Counted from the stretch's first letter, positions 9,437 to 20,481 are shown. The stretch is 64,000 bases of DNA from Allium sativum (GCA_030737875.1 CM060918.1:772080552-772144551); one strand, 5' to 3'. Notes: a model not told the origin generated them from the letters alone. Translations and numbers: made by a program.

Positions 9437-9975
9437 GTTATTCTTTATCTATCTTTTTAGGTATATCTCCTCGGTCCTTTTCCTAACTCCTTAGGTAGAA
9501 AACAAATGGATGCAAACATGTATTTGAAAACATGTTATGGATGATGGCTGCAAATGGTTGCTAGTGATTTCTAGTGGTTGCTCGTGGATGCATATACACA
9601 CACACCCTAGGTTTTAGATCGGCTCAGTCACTTCATATTGCATATGCATATATGTATTCTCATTTGTATATGGTTGAAACTTGATATGTTGTCATATGGT
9701 TGTCGCATTTGTATGAATAGTTGTGCACTCATGTAGAATTATGAGTAGGAAAAATTTGCATACATAATGGATTCATGACACTTACATGATTCACATTAAG
9801 GAGGTCAACTGAATCAGTAGACCGCCTGATTTCTGCATTAGATAAGGACATGTACACACACTATGCGTATGATCATGAAGCATTAGAAGTCTTTTAAGGA
9901 CAGTGGACGCCTGTGTTTGTTGGTTGAGTAGATGGACGGTTGGATGGTAGGATATACATTCTTCCTAACTTGAAT
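9437..9975 (+). other. conserved non-coding 3' internal region of element A
   Basis: About 540 bp between pol and the polypurine tract with no gene. It holds an AACATG...CATGTT inverted repeat near 9513-9537, a run of GTGGTTGC-like repeats, a conserved TGCATATACACACAC block, and the 9799 palindrome. The same order recurs in B and C, even though B has lost pol. Confidence 0.7.
9799..9827 (+). promoter_or_regulatory. 29-bp near-palindrome upstream of the A polypurine tract
   Basis: AGGAGGTC and GACCGCCT flank ACTGA-A-TCAGT, giving two nested inverted repeats with two mismatched positions. It is identical in C (44208-44236) and slightly changed in B (22411-22439). Function unknown. Confidence 0.6.
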
Positions 9976-10009
9976 ATTTCGGGGACGAAATCCTTTTAAG
10001 GGGGGAGAA
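9976..10009 (+). promoter_or_regulatory. hairpin plus polypurine tract of element A
   Basis: ATTTCG-GGGA-CGAAAT forms a perfect 6-bp hairpin with a GNRA-type loop at 9976-9991. The purine run AAGGGGGGAGAA (about 9998-10009) abuts the 3' LTR and is the plus-strand primer site. The hairpin is kept, with compensatory changes, in B, C, D and G. Confidence 0.85.
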
Positions 10010-10261
10010 TGTAACACCCCGTGAATTCTATAACATTAAGCTTCACAAATTAAAGTGTAATTAATTCTAAATGAAAGAATTAAGGGAAATGGGTTATGCC
10101 ATTGCGTTCGTCTCGGAATTTTGCTTGAGATAGAGTCCGAGTTTGCGTGAATCAGACTCCATATGAAGGAGTTATGACCTTTGGAAGTTTCAGAATAAAA
10201 TTTAAAATTCAAACAGCTCGGTTTCAAGTTCAAAATTCGAAAAATAAGCTCAAACTGGGCT

Positions 10262-10281
10262 GGGCGGGAAAATTCCCGCCC
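10262..10281 (+). promoter_or_regulatory. GC palindrome, A 3' LTR
   Basis: Identical to the 2124-2143 palindrome, GGGCGGGAA and TTCCCGCCC arms around AA. Confidence 0.5.
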
Positions 10282-10286
10282 AGGGA

Positions 10287-10391
10287 CCAGGTCGACCATA
10301 GGGTCGACCATGGTGTCGACCTGGTCACCCCAGGTCGACCGTAGTGTCGACCTGGGTGTCGACCTGCCAGTCGACCTACCTGGGCGACCTG
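10287..10391 (+). repeat. GTCGAC array, A 3' LTR (7 sites)
   Basis: Same layout as 2149-2253, but the last site reads GGCGAC instead of GTCGAC. Confidence 0.9.
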
Positions 10392-10536
10392 GCGGGCTGG
10401 GTCTGGCTCTGGCTCGAATTTCTATGGCTCGGTGTGTCATTAGGGCTGACATGTCACCTCTTGATTGGCTCTTTGGACTTTGTATGATCTAGATTCCTCC
10501 TGTCTTCATCTGACGGCTCAAAACAATCTAAAAATC

Positions 10537-10544
10537 TATATATA
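10537..10544 (+). promoter_or_regulatory. TATA box, A 3' LTR
   Basis: TATATATA in the same context as 2399-2406. It could drive transcription into the flanking copia sequence. Confidence 0.55.
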
Positions 10545-10769
10545 CACCCTAAGTCTCAACTAAAATTCACATAAAAAAATAAGATTGGAGTCGTCATGCT
10601 GCCAGGAAGGAATTGAGCGTATCCGTCAAGAGAGAGGAGCTTAGAGACGAATCAAATTAAGAAGAAGACTAAAGCTTAATCAAATTATTCAACGCAACGT
10701 TAATCTACCCAAAGGAACGCATCTCAATTTCAGAACTCAGAATCCAGAATTCAAGATTCTGCATTCGTT

Positions 10770-12670
10770 GTAAGTATAGTGACCTTTCAGAATATTAATA
10801 AAACTATGACGTGATTCGATGTAAATGAAAATAGAATTGTATTGTTGTATAATAATGATATAAATTCTGTGTATTGTAATGATTCTGTCATGACTTGTGT
10901 ATTGATATTTGTGGCCTAAATTGATTGATGCAAGCCTATTGGACAATGATATATGAAAATAATGGCACTTGCAAGTTTGTGGCAAAAACTAAAATTTGAT
11001 CCCCTTATGTTTATGTCTATGGCATGGACTATATACATTCCCTAAGTCTAAGTTAAAGCTTATGTAAACATGTTCTAGATTTGAGACCTTTTATGCCTAC
11101 ATGACCCAAAATCTATGAACACATTCTTATGTTTATTTGCAAGTATAATTGGATCTATGTTAAGTGCCGTTTGGGTTACATAAACTATGCAAGTTCATGT
11201 TGAAATAGGCTATATGATTAGATGTTAAAATTGGACATTTTGGTGAATATAAAACATGTTAGTTTTGTTGTTGACATTATGCCAAGTTAAACATGTTTAA
11301 ACCCAAGTTTGTATAAGCCTAAACTATGCCATTTTATATGACACCTACTTAGTTATACTCTGATTTGAATGCAAGTTCACATGACCCATAATTTATGTTA
11401 GTTGAATCGCTAAATTGCAAGTTCATGCCCCACACACCTTTATGTATTGTAAAATATTACATGTTATTGATTTCCCCTTTTCTAATGTTTATAAAGTTGG
11501 GTTGAATTGTGTCGAGCCCAACATTTTTTATAATGTTGTGAACGTACAAACAGGGGTAATAACGTTGGGTGTAAAACATGAAAAATATATGTTGGCATGT
11601 TTGGCACATGCCAACGACAATGACATTTAAGCGGTATGAATTGTTATACCCAAGAATAAAGGACATGACATTTACATATAAAATTGAGAAGTGATAAAAT
11701 ATGTAAATTTAGAAAACACGGTATGCTTAACCCGAGGTTGGATTGAGTTGTGACGTAAACCTGCCCGGACCCGCCCGGTTGTCCAGTAGTCACAACAGTA
11801 CCTATCCAATGTGGGTGGTTAAGCATTGAGCCCAATAAGGACCCGAGGTTAGACTGAGCTACGGTGTAAACCTACCTGGAACCGACCGGCACATCCAGTA
11901 ACCATAGCAATATCTGTCTAATGTGAGTGGTCGGTGCTTTAAGAGGCTAAGGACAGATGGTAGGGTTAAGTCAACTAAAAACACTTAACCAAATTCAACA
12001 TGTTAACAAGAATTGATGGGCGAGGTTAGGTAAATACAGACACTTAACCACTTAACATGTTTGACTAGAAAACCCTAGTAACGAGGGACCCGTTTCAGCA
12101 GTAACCCAAGTTAGGTATCATGGTACCCTGAAACTAGGCAGGGTGGGGCACGATTACTGGGCTGATTGTAAGCGGTTAAAACAACGGCGGTGGGTGCACA
12201 GCGTAGGTTCTAACGGGGTGCGGGTGTGCACAAGCTCCGGAGCAGACAAACAGGGCACTGGGGCACCAGTAGTATAACCTATGTATTCCAGAATTGTGTC
12301 GGGGCCGCCACCATGGGTCTTGATACACCCCATGGTGGGACCAGCATAGGTATCTACAATTCTTGGGGGTCGTATGACACATATGTTTATGCGAGTAGGA
12401 GCCGATCTTTAGAAAATCGGGATCACTCCTCCCTCAGCATGGGGTGCCAGTTAGAATAAGCTCAAGTAGGCGCAGAGATATAGTGTGGGTGCGATAGTAC
12501 ATTCGATTCTAAACTACACTTCCTTAGCTTGTGATACTTTCCTGTTTTCAGTTTATATCTATCATGCCCTTTTTCTTATTCACATACTGAAGAGTCACTA
12601 GATTTGCTCAGGCTTTATGTCTGACTCTATTTTCTTTTTGTCTTCTTTTCTTTCGTCCCCCCTCCCCAAG
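10770..12670 (+). other. predicted leader intron copy, A 3' LTR
   Basis: Donor GTAAGTATAG at 10770. The acceptor tract ends CCCAAG at 12670, where the 5' copy has CCCCAG, so this acceptor is weaker. Confidence 0.45.
11731..11933 (+). other. twin hairpin modules, A 3' LTR
   Basis: Unit 1 keeps GTTGTGAC/GTCACAAC. In unit 2 the right arm reads ACCATAGC, breaking one pair of the GCTACGGT stem, as expected of decay in a dead copy. Confidence 0.6.
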
Positions 12671-12904
12671 GTCCACAGGGAGGAAACAACCCAGCTTAGT
12701 CAGACTCTTTGCAAGCTTCAAGACCATAGATGTATGGTTTGGATCTCTTTTGCTCGAACTATGGCTTTGGATATTACTATGGGGATTTTTGTTACTTTAT
12801 TTATGTTTTATGCTTCTTTAATAATCAAGATAGTAATGAGGTTGTAATGTTGGAAGTATTTTGAGACAATTATGGAAATGCTTTGTTTGAACACGTATTG
12901 ATGA

Positions 12905-12910
12905 AATAAA
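12905..12910 (+). terminator. polyadenylation signal, A 3' LTR
   Basis: AATAAA in GATGAAATAAAAGCC, same site as 4766. Likely end-of-transcript signal. Confidence 0.55.
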
Positions 12911-13047
12911 AGCCTGGTTGTTTTCCGCTGTTTAAAATATGTGTATTTATATATGTCTTGTGTTTATCTGTGACTTTTACTTATAAACCTCCACCAAAGT
13001 TAAGGCATTCCCTTTGTGAGTAACCTTAACGGAGGTGGGGTGTTTCA

Positions 13048-13052
13048 ATGGT
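13048..13052 (+). repeat. right target-site duplication of element A (ATGGT)
   Basis: Matches 1867-1871 exactly. Confidence 0.95.
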
Positions 13053-13855
13053 ATTTTTATTAATCAAGAAAATATGCTAGGGATTTAATTAATAAATTTA
13101 ATATGACTAATGCCCGTGGAAAACCCAATTCCATGGCAACAAATGAAGCTTTAAGCAAAGATGACTCATCAAAAGACATAGATCAAAATTATATAGAGGC
13201 ACGAGAGGCTAATTACTATATATAACTGCAAATAGACCAAAGATAATGCATAGTGTCTGTCTTTGCACAATATATCAATTTGAACCTAAGGAAACTCATT
13301 TAAATTTTTTAAAACATATTCTAAGATATTTTTAACATACATTAGACTTTGTTTTTTTACCGTAAAAACGATTCATTTAATTTAATTTCTTATTGTGATG
13401 TTGACTATGTCGGTTGCAAATCAAACCGAAAAAGTACAAGTGGAACCTGTCACTTTTTAGGACGTTCTCTAGTTTCCTGCTTAAGTAAAAAGAAAAATAC
13501 CATACCCTTGTCAACGATTGAAGCGGAATACATCTCTACTACTTTGGTTTGTTCTTAAGTAATCTATATGCAAAAAACTCTACAAGAATTTGGATCAAAC
13601 ATAACTAAATCACCAATTTATTATCATAATATTAGTGCATTAAATTTATCTAAAAATCTTACTCATCATGCTAGAACTAAACACATTGATGTTCGACATC
13701 ATTTTCTCAGCGATAATGTAAGTGAAGAAAATATTTCACTAAAATTTATTAAAATTGAAAATGAACATGCAAATATTTTAACTAAACCCTTGAATGGAAC
13801 AAGGTTTACTAAATTAAGAAGAGAAATAGGTATTTGTCCATTAACCGAAATATAA
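13053..13855 (+). pseudogene. copia RT end and RNase H remnant
   Basis: Continues the copia frame after element A: IFINQEN, INKFNMTNARGKPNSMATNEAL, a decayed stretch, then RNase H (SYCDVDYVGCKSNRKSTSGTCHFLGRSLVSCLSKKKN and LSTIEAEYIST, 13395-13545). The tail reads KHIDVRHHFLSDNVSEENISL, then ANILTKPLNGTRFTKLRREIGICPLTEI, ending TAA at 13855. The Asp of CDVDY and Glu of IEAEY are visible. Stops at about 13224 and 13558 break it. Confidence 0.85.
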
Positions 13856-15923
13856 TAACAAGATATATTAATATATATTAAAAAATCAAAAGAAAAAAAT
13901 AAAATCATATACACGTGTCGATATGTATTACCCTCCATGTCGACATATAATAGTCAATTTTAAACATCAAAATTCGCCCCAAAATCATTTTTATACTTAT
14001 TTAAACTTCTTAACTCGAAATTTCCTGTCTCTTCACTCATTTTCCTCTGTAATAAACTTCTAAAAACAATAAATTAACGGCCTACTCATCCAATACCGAT
14101 AAAAGCAACATTTTCTCCCTCATTTCATCCGCTCAAGGACCATTTCAACGTACTACGCTTGTGATCAAAGTGGAAGAACCTATGAAGGATTCTCTACAAA
14201 TACTCGCTGAAATCCAACAAATGCAACTATGAATGGTCAAGGAACAAGAGAAGTAAGGAAAAATCATTAGGAATCTACATAAAGTCCCAATGGGTAATCA
14301 TTTAACCCAATCGTTATTGAAGATGATTCGTCTAATATCCATGTTCACAATCCTATGGAAGACGAAGAGGAAATAGTAGAAGAAGAGGAGGAAGAAGAGC
14401 AAGACATTCAGATGGAAGAAGGTGATCGAGTCATATGCATTGGAGAAATATGTTTTGATAAGGATGGTAACGTAATTGAACAAAATGGAGAATTTTGTCT
14501 TCATTGTCCAAATTGTCCGATTCATAAAACAACCATTGTCAAAAACACTCATCAGAAAGATAATCTGTATTCGAAAATGTTCGTTGTATAGTTTAAATTA
14601 TGTTCATAAATGTTTAATTGTATAACTAAGTACTCATTGTATAGTATCATGTATAAAGTAATAATAAAGTTTAGTTTAATTATATCATCTTGATTTAATA
14701 TATATTTTACTAACATTAACGGTACCATAGTTTTTATGGGGAGTATTAGAGTCAATTTTTCAGTCTAGGTTAAGTCTTACATTAGTTGTAGGGGGAGTAT
14801 TATATATTAAACATAGGCATATGGGATTTCTTATGTCAAAGGAAGTGAATTATAAAGTAGGGCTTGGATCAAGGGGAAGTTAGTATTTTCATAAGGAGTT
14901 GTTGGAGTTATGGGGAGTAACTGAAGAATCAAGATATAAGGCAAGTATATTTTATAAACAAAGGTTGTCGTCATTAAAATGGGGGAGATTAATTGTAAAA
15001 TAGGGCTTAGATTATATGAGGCCCCCACCCTAAGATCCACACTAATAAAGAGCATTACTGAGTAATACTATCTATTAAAAGGAAGAATAGGTCTGGTTAG
15101 GAGCGACCATTTGTAATCTTGTATTAAACAAGACCTAAAAGCGTCGATATGTGCACTGTTTTTTTTTCATTTGCAGTTCGACATACTTATTACTTAACAT
15201 AATACTACGATGACAACAGGATCAGTTATAAACAAGACAGATACAACATGATAGTCCACAGATTACAGAACAGAACACGGTCGCAAATACATATCTATAC
15301 ATACATCAGGTACAGTACAAATAATACACATTGTTGCATCTAGCAAAAGAATATATACATCAAAAGGTGCTCAACACACAAACCAAGTACAAAACTGAAC
15401 ATGCAAAAAGGAGCTAAACAAAGAAAGTCGTACAGGAGTAAAGCTATGATGCAAAAGGACTATCTTGTGAATTACCTGCAAGAACTCAGTCTGACCTGAG
15501 TATTAACACACATGGGTCGGTCTAGTTGAAATATTAGAACATAAGTAGTAATAATTATAATACACAAAGGTGATATTCTCTTAAAAAATGCTTCAACATG
15601 AATAACTCTATGTCGCAAATCCTATTGAATTACACATGTGAACGACTTTCAAGGATCTAGGAGTCGTGGATTTCGAGATGGATTAAACACGGAAGCAACA
15701 CATCAAGGATGTGCACAAATTGCCTCAAGCGATAACTAGTAAACTCCTTTGTGAGTTTATTCACAAGAAAGGGACGTTACGTGAAATATCATCAATAGAC
15801 ATAATGGCTAAGAGTCAACTTAATTGCGCAATTAGATCAAAAAACCCTACCTCAAAGACCAAAGCACGAAATTGGATCCTAACCCCAAAGCTACATAAAC
15901 AACATCAACGAGGAGATTAATTT
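13856..15923 (+). other. AT-rich region after copia pol, mostly unassigned
   Basis: About 2 kb with no recognised gene. GGGGAGTATTA-type purine blocks near 14740, 14790 and 14915 resemble polypurine tracts, but no LTR start could be confirmed. It could be the extra 3' region of the copia element or older host sequence. It ends at the TG of element D. Confidence 0.4.
14355..14591 (+). CDS. small acidic ORF of unknown function
   Basis: A 78-residue frame opening with a run of glutamates (MEDEEEIVEEEEEEEQDIQ), then GDRVICIGEICFDKDGNV and CLHCPNCPIH, a CxxCxxCxxH arrangement. I do not recognise it. It lies downstream of copia RNase H, where SIRE-type elements can carry an extra ORF, but nothing here shows env features such as a membrane segment. 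The glutamate run comes from GAA/GAG repeats, so it may be a chance frame. Confidence 0.25.
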   Translation: MEDEEEIVEEEEEEEQDIQMEEGDRVICIGEICFDKDGNVIEQNGEFCLHCPNCPIHKTTIVKNTHQKDNLYSKMFVV

Positions 15924-16876
15924 TGTAACGACCCAGATTTTTAGCAATTTAATAATTAATTAATTTAATTATTTGTATAATGGTTTAGTAATTTAGATAA
16001 CTTGAATCCGATATTTTTGGATATTTAATTAATAGTGGAATAATAAATTTAATTCCAAAATAATCGAAAATAAGTTGAATTTGCAATATTAGATAAATTG
16101 GATAATTGAAGATATTTAATCGAGTTTAAATTCGAATGATATTAACAAATTTATTTTTGTTAGTAACAGTTTATACACAAATAAAATTTTATATAATCTG
16201 GTACACGACACTTTATAACATAACCCACCGCTTACACCATTTAAATGGCTAAGATCCATAGTTCACAAGAAACCCTGCGCTCTTGCCATTACAACAACCG
16301 CTACTCATGTATTGTGCATGTTTTGTTCAAATAGAAATGATCCAGAATTAATAAAGAGTCATATTGCATGATTGGCCTTCCTGCCTACATGCACCGAGTC
16401 TTCATATTTTCAAGACGCGTCACTTCTCATTTGTAAGTAAATATAATTGATATACTTTTCTTATCTTGGTTATTCAAAAATAAATTTGAATAAATATACA
16501 TATATTACTACAACGTGCTCTCCACGTTTCTTTCCAATTCTGTGTACGCCAAGCCAACAGATGCCGTGCCTGCCAAACCATCTATCTCTTTAAATACCGG
16601 TGTCCGCATTCCCTTCTTCAGACCAAAGGAAACCGAAAAATAAAAAAAAATCAAATATAAAAGCTCAACACCTGTAAATATGGTATATTTTAAAACGGAT
16701 AAGAGCGAAATCTCGACAAAATCACGCATTCTTGGGTTTGTTCCGATCGTTGAGGTACACACTCTGGTCTTTATGGGTTTCGAAAGATTCAACACTAATT
16801 TTGTTTGCACAGAATAAGAGCAGTGCATCGACATTTAGATCGAAAATTCAAAGAGAAGGAGCTTTAATTCGTGAGG
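15924..16876 (+). repeat. element D 5' LTR, first part
   Basis: Bases 15924-16156 match 32961-33193 nearly base for base, which defines the LTR start. The rest, to 16876, has no counterpart in the window because the 3' LTR is truncated. It contains no gene. Confidence 0.75.
16872..16876 (+). repeat. left target-site duplication of element B (TGAGG)
   Basis: Identical to 26254-26258 after the 3' LTR. Confidence 0.93.
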
Positions 16877-17000
16877 TGTAACACCCTGTATTTTCTATGA
16901 ACGTATAAGTAACAAATCAGAGAATAATTAATTTTTAAAATAAGAATCAAGGGAAATGGGTTGCGCCGTTGCGTTCGTCTCGAAATTCTGCTTGGAAACA

Positions 17001-17025
17001 ACTCCGAGTTTTCGAGAAACGGAGT
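17001..17025 (+). promoter_or_regulatory. U3 inverted repeat, B 5' LTR
   Basis: ACTCCG (17001-17006) pairs with CGGAGT (17020-17025). The B 3' LTR has AGTCCG/CGGACT at the same place, so both arms changed together. Confidence 0.6.
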
Positions 17026-17129
17026 CTGTATGAGGGAGATATGACCCTCCGAAGTTTCAGAGATTTTCAGAATCGAAAACAGCTCGAAAATTCGAATTCA
17101 AATTCGAATTCAAAATCCCAGAACAGGCT

Positions 17130-17149
17130 GGGTGGGAAAATTCCCGCCC
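17130..17149 (+). promoter_or_regulatory. GC palindrome, B 5' LTR
   Basis: GGGTGGGAA-AA-TTCCCGCCC, one arm position changed relative to element A. Keeps an E2F-like TTCCCGCC. Confidence 0.45.
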
Positions 17150-17155
17150 ATGGAC

Positions 17156-17234
17156 CAGGTCGACCTGGGAATCGACCATAGTGTCGACCTCCCAGGGGCC
17201 AGGTCGACCATAGTGTCGACCTGGGGGTCTACCT
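17156..17234 (+). repeat. GTCGAC array, B 5' LTR (4 sites)
   Basis: Four intact sites plus the decayed ATCGAC and GTCTAC. The B 3' LTR has seven, so the array changed in number or sequence after insertion. Confidence 0.88.
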
Positions 17235-17315
17235 GCTCCCGAAACCCAGTTTTTGAACCTGATTCATTCTGATGTTTCTGATCTCGTTTTCAGTCTGGAT
17301 TCGTCTGCCTAATCC

Positions 17316-17323
17316 TATATAAA
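17316..17323 (+). promoter_or_regulatory. TATA box, B 5' LTR
   Basis: CCTATATAAACAG context, a strong plant TATA box, 269 bp before the donor-like site. Confidence 0.75.
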
Positions 17324-18802
17324 CAGCCCCCTAGCCCCATTCTCTTTACACCATTCTTCTCTAACCTTATGCTGCACAATTTCATTCCGATACTCTGCCT
17401 CCATTCTTATTAAATAAAATAATGGCGTCGTTACTCTGCTGGAATCAAAACTAGGATCTTCTTCCAATCTGAATAAAGTTAAAAGGGAACAACTATTTTC
17501 TAATCTAATCGATAGTCTACGCCAAAGGAACGCTATTTAGTGTCAGAACTCAGATACCAGAAATCAAGACTTTCCTTTTTGATTGTGAGTACGGTTATTT
17601 TCAGATATGAACTTTAATTATGATCTTGACGTGGTTATAAATCTGAATCTGAGGTTATGTATATTCTTATCTGTTAGATCTGTTTTTCTATGACTATTCT
17701 GTACCTCATTCTTCGTTCTGTTCTATAGCCAGGCTACTACGAGCCTGCGCCGAATCTCATAAGAGATTAATGCACGAATACTAAATTTTGGGACAAATAA
17801 TAAATAATGCATAATTGGACATGAAACTGTTGCCTATGAGACTATTGCCTATGACTATGATTCATGCTTATGAGACTATTGCCTATGACTATGACCAATG
17901 ACTATGAGACTATTGCCTATGACATTGAATAAGAAACTATTGTGATTATTCGCCCATGACTATTATGGTTAGTTGCCTATAACTATTGTAGTTAGTTTCT
18001 TATGCCTACTCCCTTAATTATGTTAGATCTCATAATTAGTGTGTAACTTGGCTAGTTTATTCCCATTCACTGTTATGTACATCGAGTGTATTGGAGACAT
18101 TATTATTGTATTTGGTTCATTATTGCATGCCTACTCTTTTATATCAATTCTTATGTGTATCCCCTACTCCTTTTGTTAGTGCCATTTCATGAATACTTAG
18201 AGAACTTGTGGAAACATGTTATACGGGGATTGGGCGTAGCTTAATTAAGTTAATTTGGCATAATAAATATGTTGGCATAATCTGAATTGGCTATAATAGT
18301 GAATGATTAACATGTATATTAGTCTTGGACATAAATGGTGAACTAGAATATTAAATCTAGTTTTGACATGAACTGTAAATGGGAATATTAAGACTAAAAT
18401 TTGGGGCATATATTGTATTATGAATTATGACCTTGATTTGGGCATGTAAGTTTAGGCTAAATTTATGATTAGGCAAGATATGTAAATAGAATTTTAGATA
18501 TATATAATCTGCTAAATCTGTTATCTGCTAAATCTATTGAATTGCCTAAACTGCTAAATCTGTTATCTGCTAAATCTGTTGAATTGCTTAAACTGCTAGA
18601 TCTGCTATCTGTTGAATTGTCTGATCTGTTGAAAACTAGATAATGGTAATCTGGGTATGGAAATCTGTAGGCTCGACCTAAGATTTAGTAAAACGTGGAA
18701 ATTTGATTAATCTGTTGTATCCTGTGAAGAAGTTTAATCTGTTAAATAAACAGAATTAGTCTGATATCTATAAAAATATGTATTGGAATGAATTGGCTAT
18801 GA

Positions 18803-19009
18803 CACGAGGTTATACTCTATTTGCGGTGGAAGCCTGCCCGGAACCAACCGGCTTAACTAACGACCGCAAACTGTCAGTCTAATGTGAGAGGTCGTAGGCA
18901 TAACTAAAATATGCTTAGACACGAGGTTAGGTCTGGCTTGTGGCAGAAGTATGCCCAGAACCGCCCGGCATATCCAGCGGCCACAAGCTACCGACCTAAT
19001 GTGAGAGGT
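18803..19009 (+). other. twin hairpin modules, B 5' LTR
   Basis: Unit 1 pairs TTTGCGGT (18820-18827) with ACCGCAAA (18863-18870). Unit 2 pairs GCTTGTGGC (18936-18944) with GCCACAAGC (18980-18988), and TTAGGTC (18927-18933) with GACCTAA (18993-18999). All stems differ in sequence from those in A and C. The GCCC-GAACC loop core is kept. Confidence 0.7.
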
Positions 19010-19384
19010 TTGTGCATTAATATTTAATTAATGCAAATCTGGGATGAATATGATGTCTAAAACGTTTTGGGTGAATAGGGTTAAACCAACCGGATTGATG
19101 AATTTAACAAACCCATTTCGTAAGTCGGTGGGCCCAATACAAAGTTAGACAATCTGTAAGTCTGTTAAGAACTGTACATCTGATCCGTTAGTCTGAAAAC
19201 CTGTTAACTTGATTTTCTGATCTGTGAACTAGTTGACCTGAACTTTGTATGTCTGAAAACTTGTAAACAAGTTAATCTGAAATCTGTTAGTCTGGGGGAC
19301 ACAAGGTTAGGAGGGAAAAATACTTGTGTCATTTGTTGTTTGGGACCCATATTAGTCAGTAACCCTTTCTGGTATCAAAACTAT

Positions 19385-19405
19385 GACCCAACATTAGGTA
19401 GGGTC
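19385..19405 (+). other. intronic hairpin, B 5' LTR
   Basis: GACCC (19385-19389) pairs with GGGTC (19401-19405), at the position of ACCCTG/CAGGGT in element A. Confidence 0.5.
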
Positions 19406-20481
19406 CGGGCACGCTTACTGAACTAATTATAAGCGGTTCATTCCGATAATGGCGAGGGGTGTTGATGGTGCGTTCCAACCGGGTCATGTGCGTGTATAGA
19501 TCCCGGTCTGCCTCTGAGGATGTAAGACGCCGTGACATCTGTAAATAGGTCTGTGTCATTCAAAGGTTGCCACTTTAGGGAATGATACACCCTTTTGTGG
19601 GGCTGGCACAGGGTATTTATGTATTAGGGAGCCGATCGCGTGGGGTAGGATTTAGGGTACACTTAGTTCTGTCTGTTCTGTGGGGTACCGTCTGTTTCTA
19701 TTGGGTGGTAACACCTGTCTGTTTCTGCGTGGTACCGTCTATTGGGGTGGTAAAGGCCCATTTACTAGTGTACACCTAATTCTAACATTCTGTTTCTGTA
19801 AGGATTATTATGTTTCTGTTCCTGTACCTTCTGTTCGGGTGGTAAAGGCCCATTATTCTGTTTCTGTTTAGACATTAGGGTAACACCTAATCCTGTTATA
19901 CTAGTATTAGTGCAGAGAAGTGAAAAGTAATAGCTTATATCATTCTGTTTCTTCTGTTTAACCTAAGTATATCTGCTACTCCTGTTACTGTTATCTCACA
20001 TCTAGTTTTATTTGCATGCCATGATTATTATTATCTGTTCATATGCTGGAAATCACTGGACTCGCCAGACTTTATGTCTGACCTCGTTTGTTTTTCTCCC
20101 TTTTTCTTTCCGTTCCCCCCAGGTTTACAAGGAGGGAATACTTTAGCTTGATCCGGATTTCTTCTGCGTGAAGTACTTAAAGTGCTTAAAGTATGGCTTG
20201 ACTCCTTATGGCAGCTTCTGTGGGGATTATGATTTTAAAGTTTTGTACTCTGAGGGCTTTTGAAAAGGGCTGATATATATATGTACTTGAGTTTTGTTTA
20301 AGTGATTTGGAAGGATGTAACCAAACTGATTTCTGTTTTCCGCTGTAATAAAGCTGTAAAATTTTCTAGTACTGCTTTATGTATCTATCCTTGTAATATT
20401 CTGTTCCATCTACTAAAACGCTCCATCAAAGTTAAGTCATTCCCTTTGTGAGTGACCTTGACGGAGGTGGAGTGTTACACT

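Larger units (their letters stand above)
1872..13047 (+). mobile_element. Element A: full-length Ty3/gypsy chromovirus, Tekay/Del-like
   Basis: A structurally complete 11.2-kb element. It has TG...CA LTRs of 3035 and 3038 bp, a tRNA-Met-type primer site, one gag-pol reading frame in the order Gag, protease, RT, RNase H, integrase and chromodomain, then a polypurine tract and matching ATGGT duplications. In-frame stops at 5542, 5797 and 7300, a frameshift near 8115, a stop at 8341 and a further shift near 8490 mean it cannot make its own proteins. Paired LTRs differ by a few per cent over the stretches compared by eye, so insertion is not recent. The Tekay/Del placement is inferred from the chromodomain and long LTRs. 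Confidence 0.95.
10010..13047 (+). repeat. 3' LTR of element A
   Basis: TGTAACACCCCG to GTGTTTCA, matching 1872-4906 throughout. In the first 160 bases there are about 7 differences from the 5' copy. All sub-elements of the 5' LTR are present. Confidence 0.95.
1..13855 (+). mobile_element. Ty1/copia retrotransposon (SIRE-like), split by element A
   Basis: A decayed copia element whose pol is read in pieces: pre-integrase and integrase, then reverse transcriptase up to 1871, then the RT end and RNase H from 13053. The two halves rejoin in frame once element A and one copy of its ATGGT target duplication are removed, giving a run that reads like LDNG-IFINQE, typical of copia RT. The 5' LTR lies left of the window and no 3' LTR was recognised. 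Many stops and frameshifts show it is old and non-functional. The SIRE-like assignment is inferred from the RNase H style only. Confidence 0.85.
17585..20122 (+). other. predicted leader intron, B 5' LTR
   Basis: Donor GATT|GTGAGTACG. Acceptor TTCCCCCCAG|GTTTACAAGGAGG with the conserved TTTATGTCTGAC branch-like block about 45 nt upstream. Length 2538 nt. Confidence 0.55.
16877..20479 (+). repeat. 5' LTR of element B
   Basis: TGTAACACCCTG to GTGTTACA. Contents: inverted repeat 17001-17025, GC palindrome 17130-17149, GTCGAC array, TATA 17316, predicted intron, tandem GCCTATGAGACTATT repeats at 17828-17945, CTGCTAAATCTGTT repeats at 18505-18625, hairpin modules, and AATAAA at 20345. Confidence 0.95.

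Noticed and set aside
14740..14930. GGGGAGTATTA blocks as a copia polypurine tract and LTR start
   Set aside because: No TG...CA LTR or repeated partner could be found in the window.
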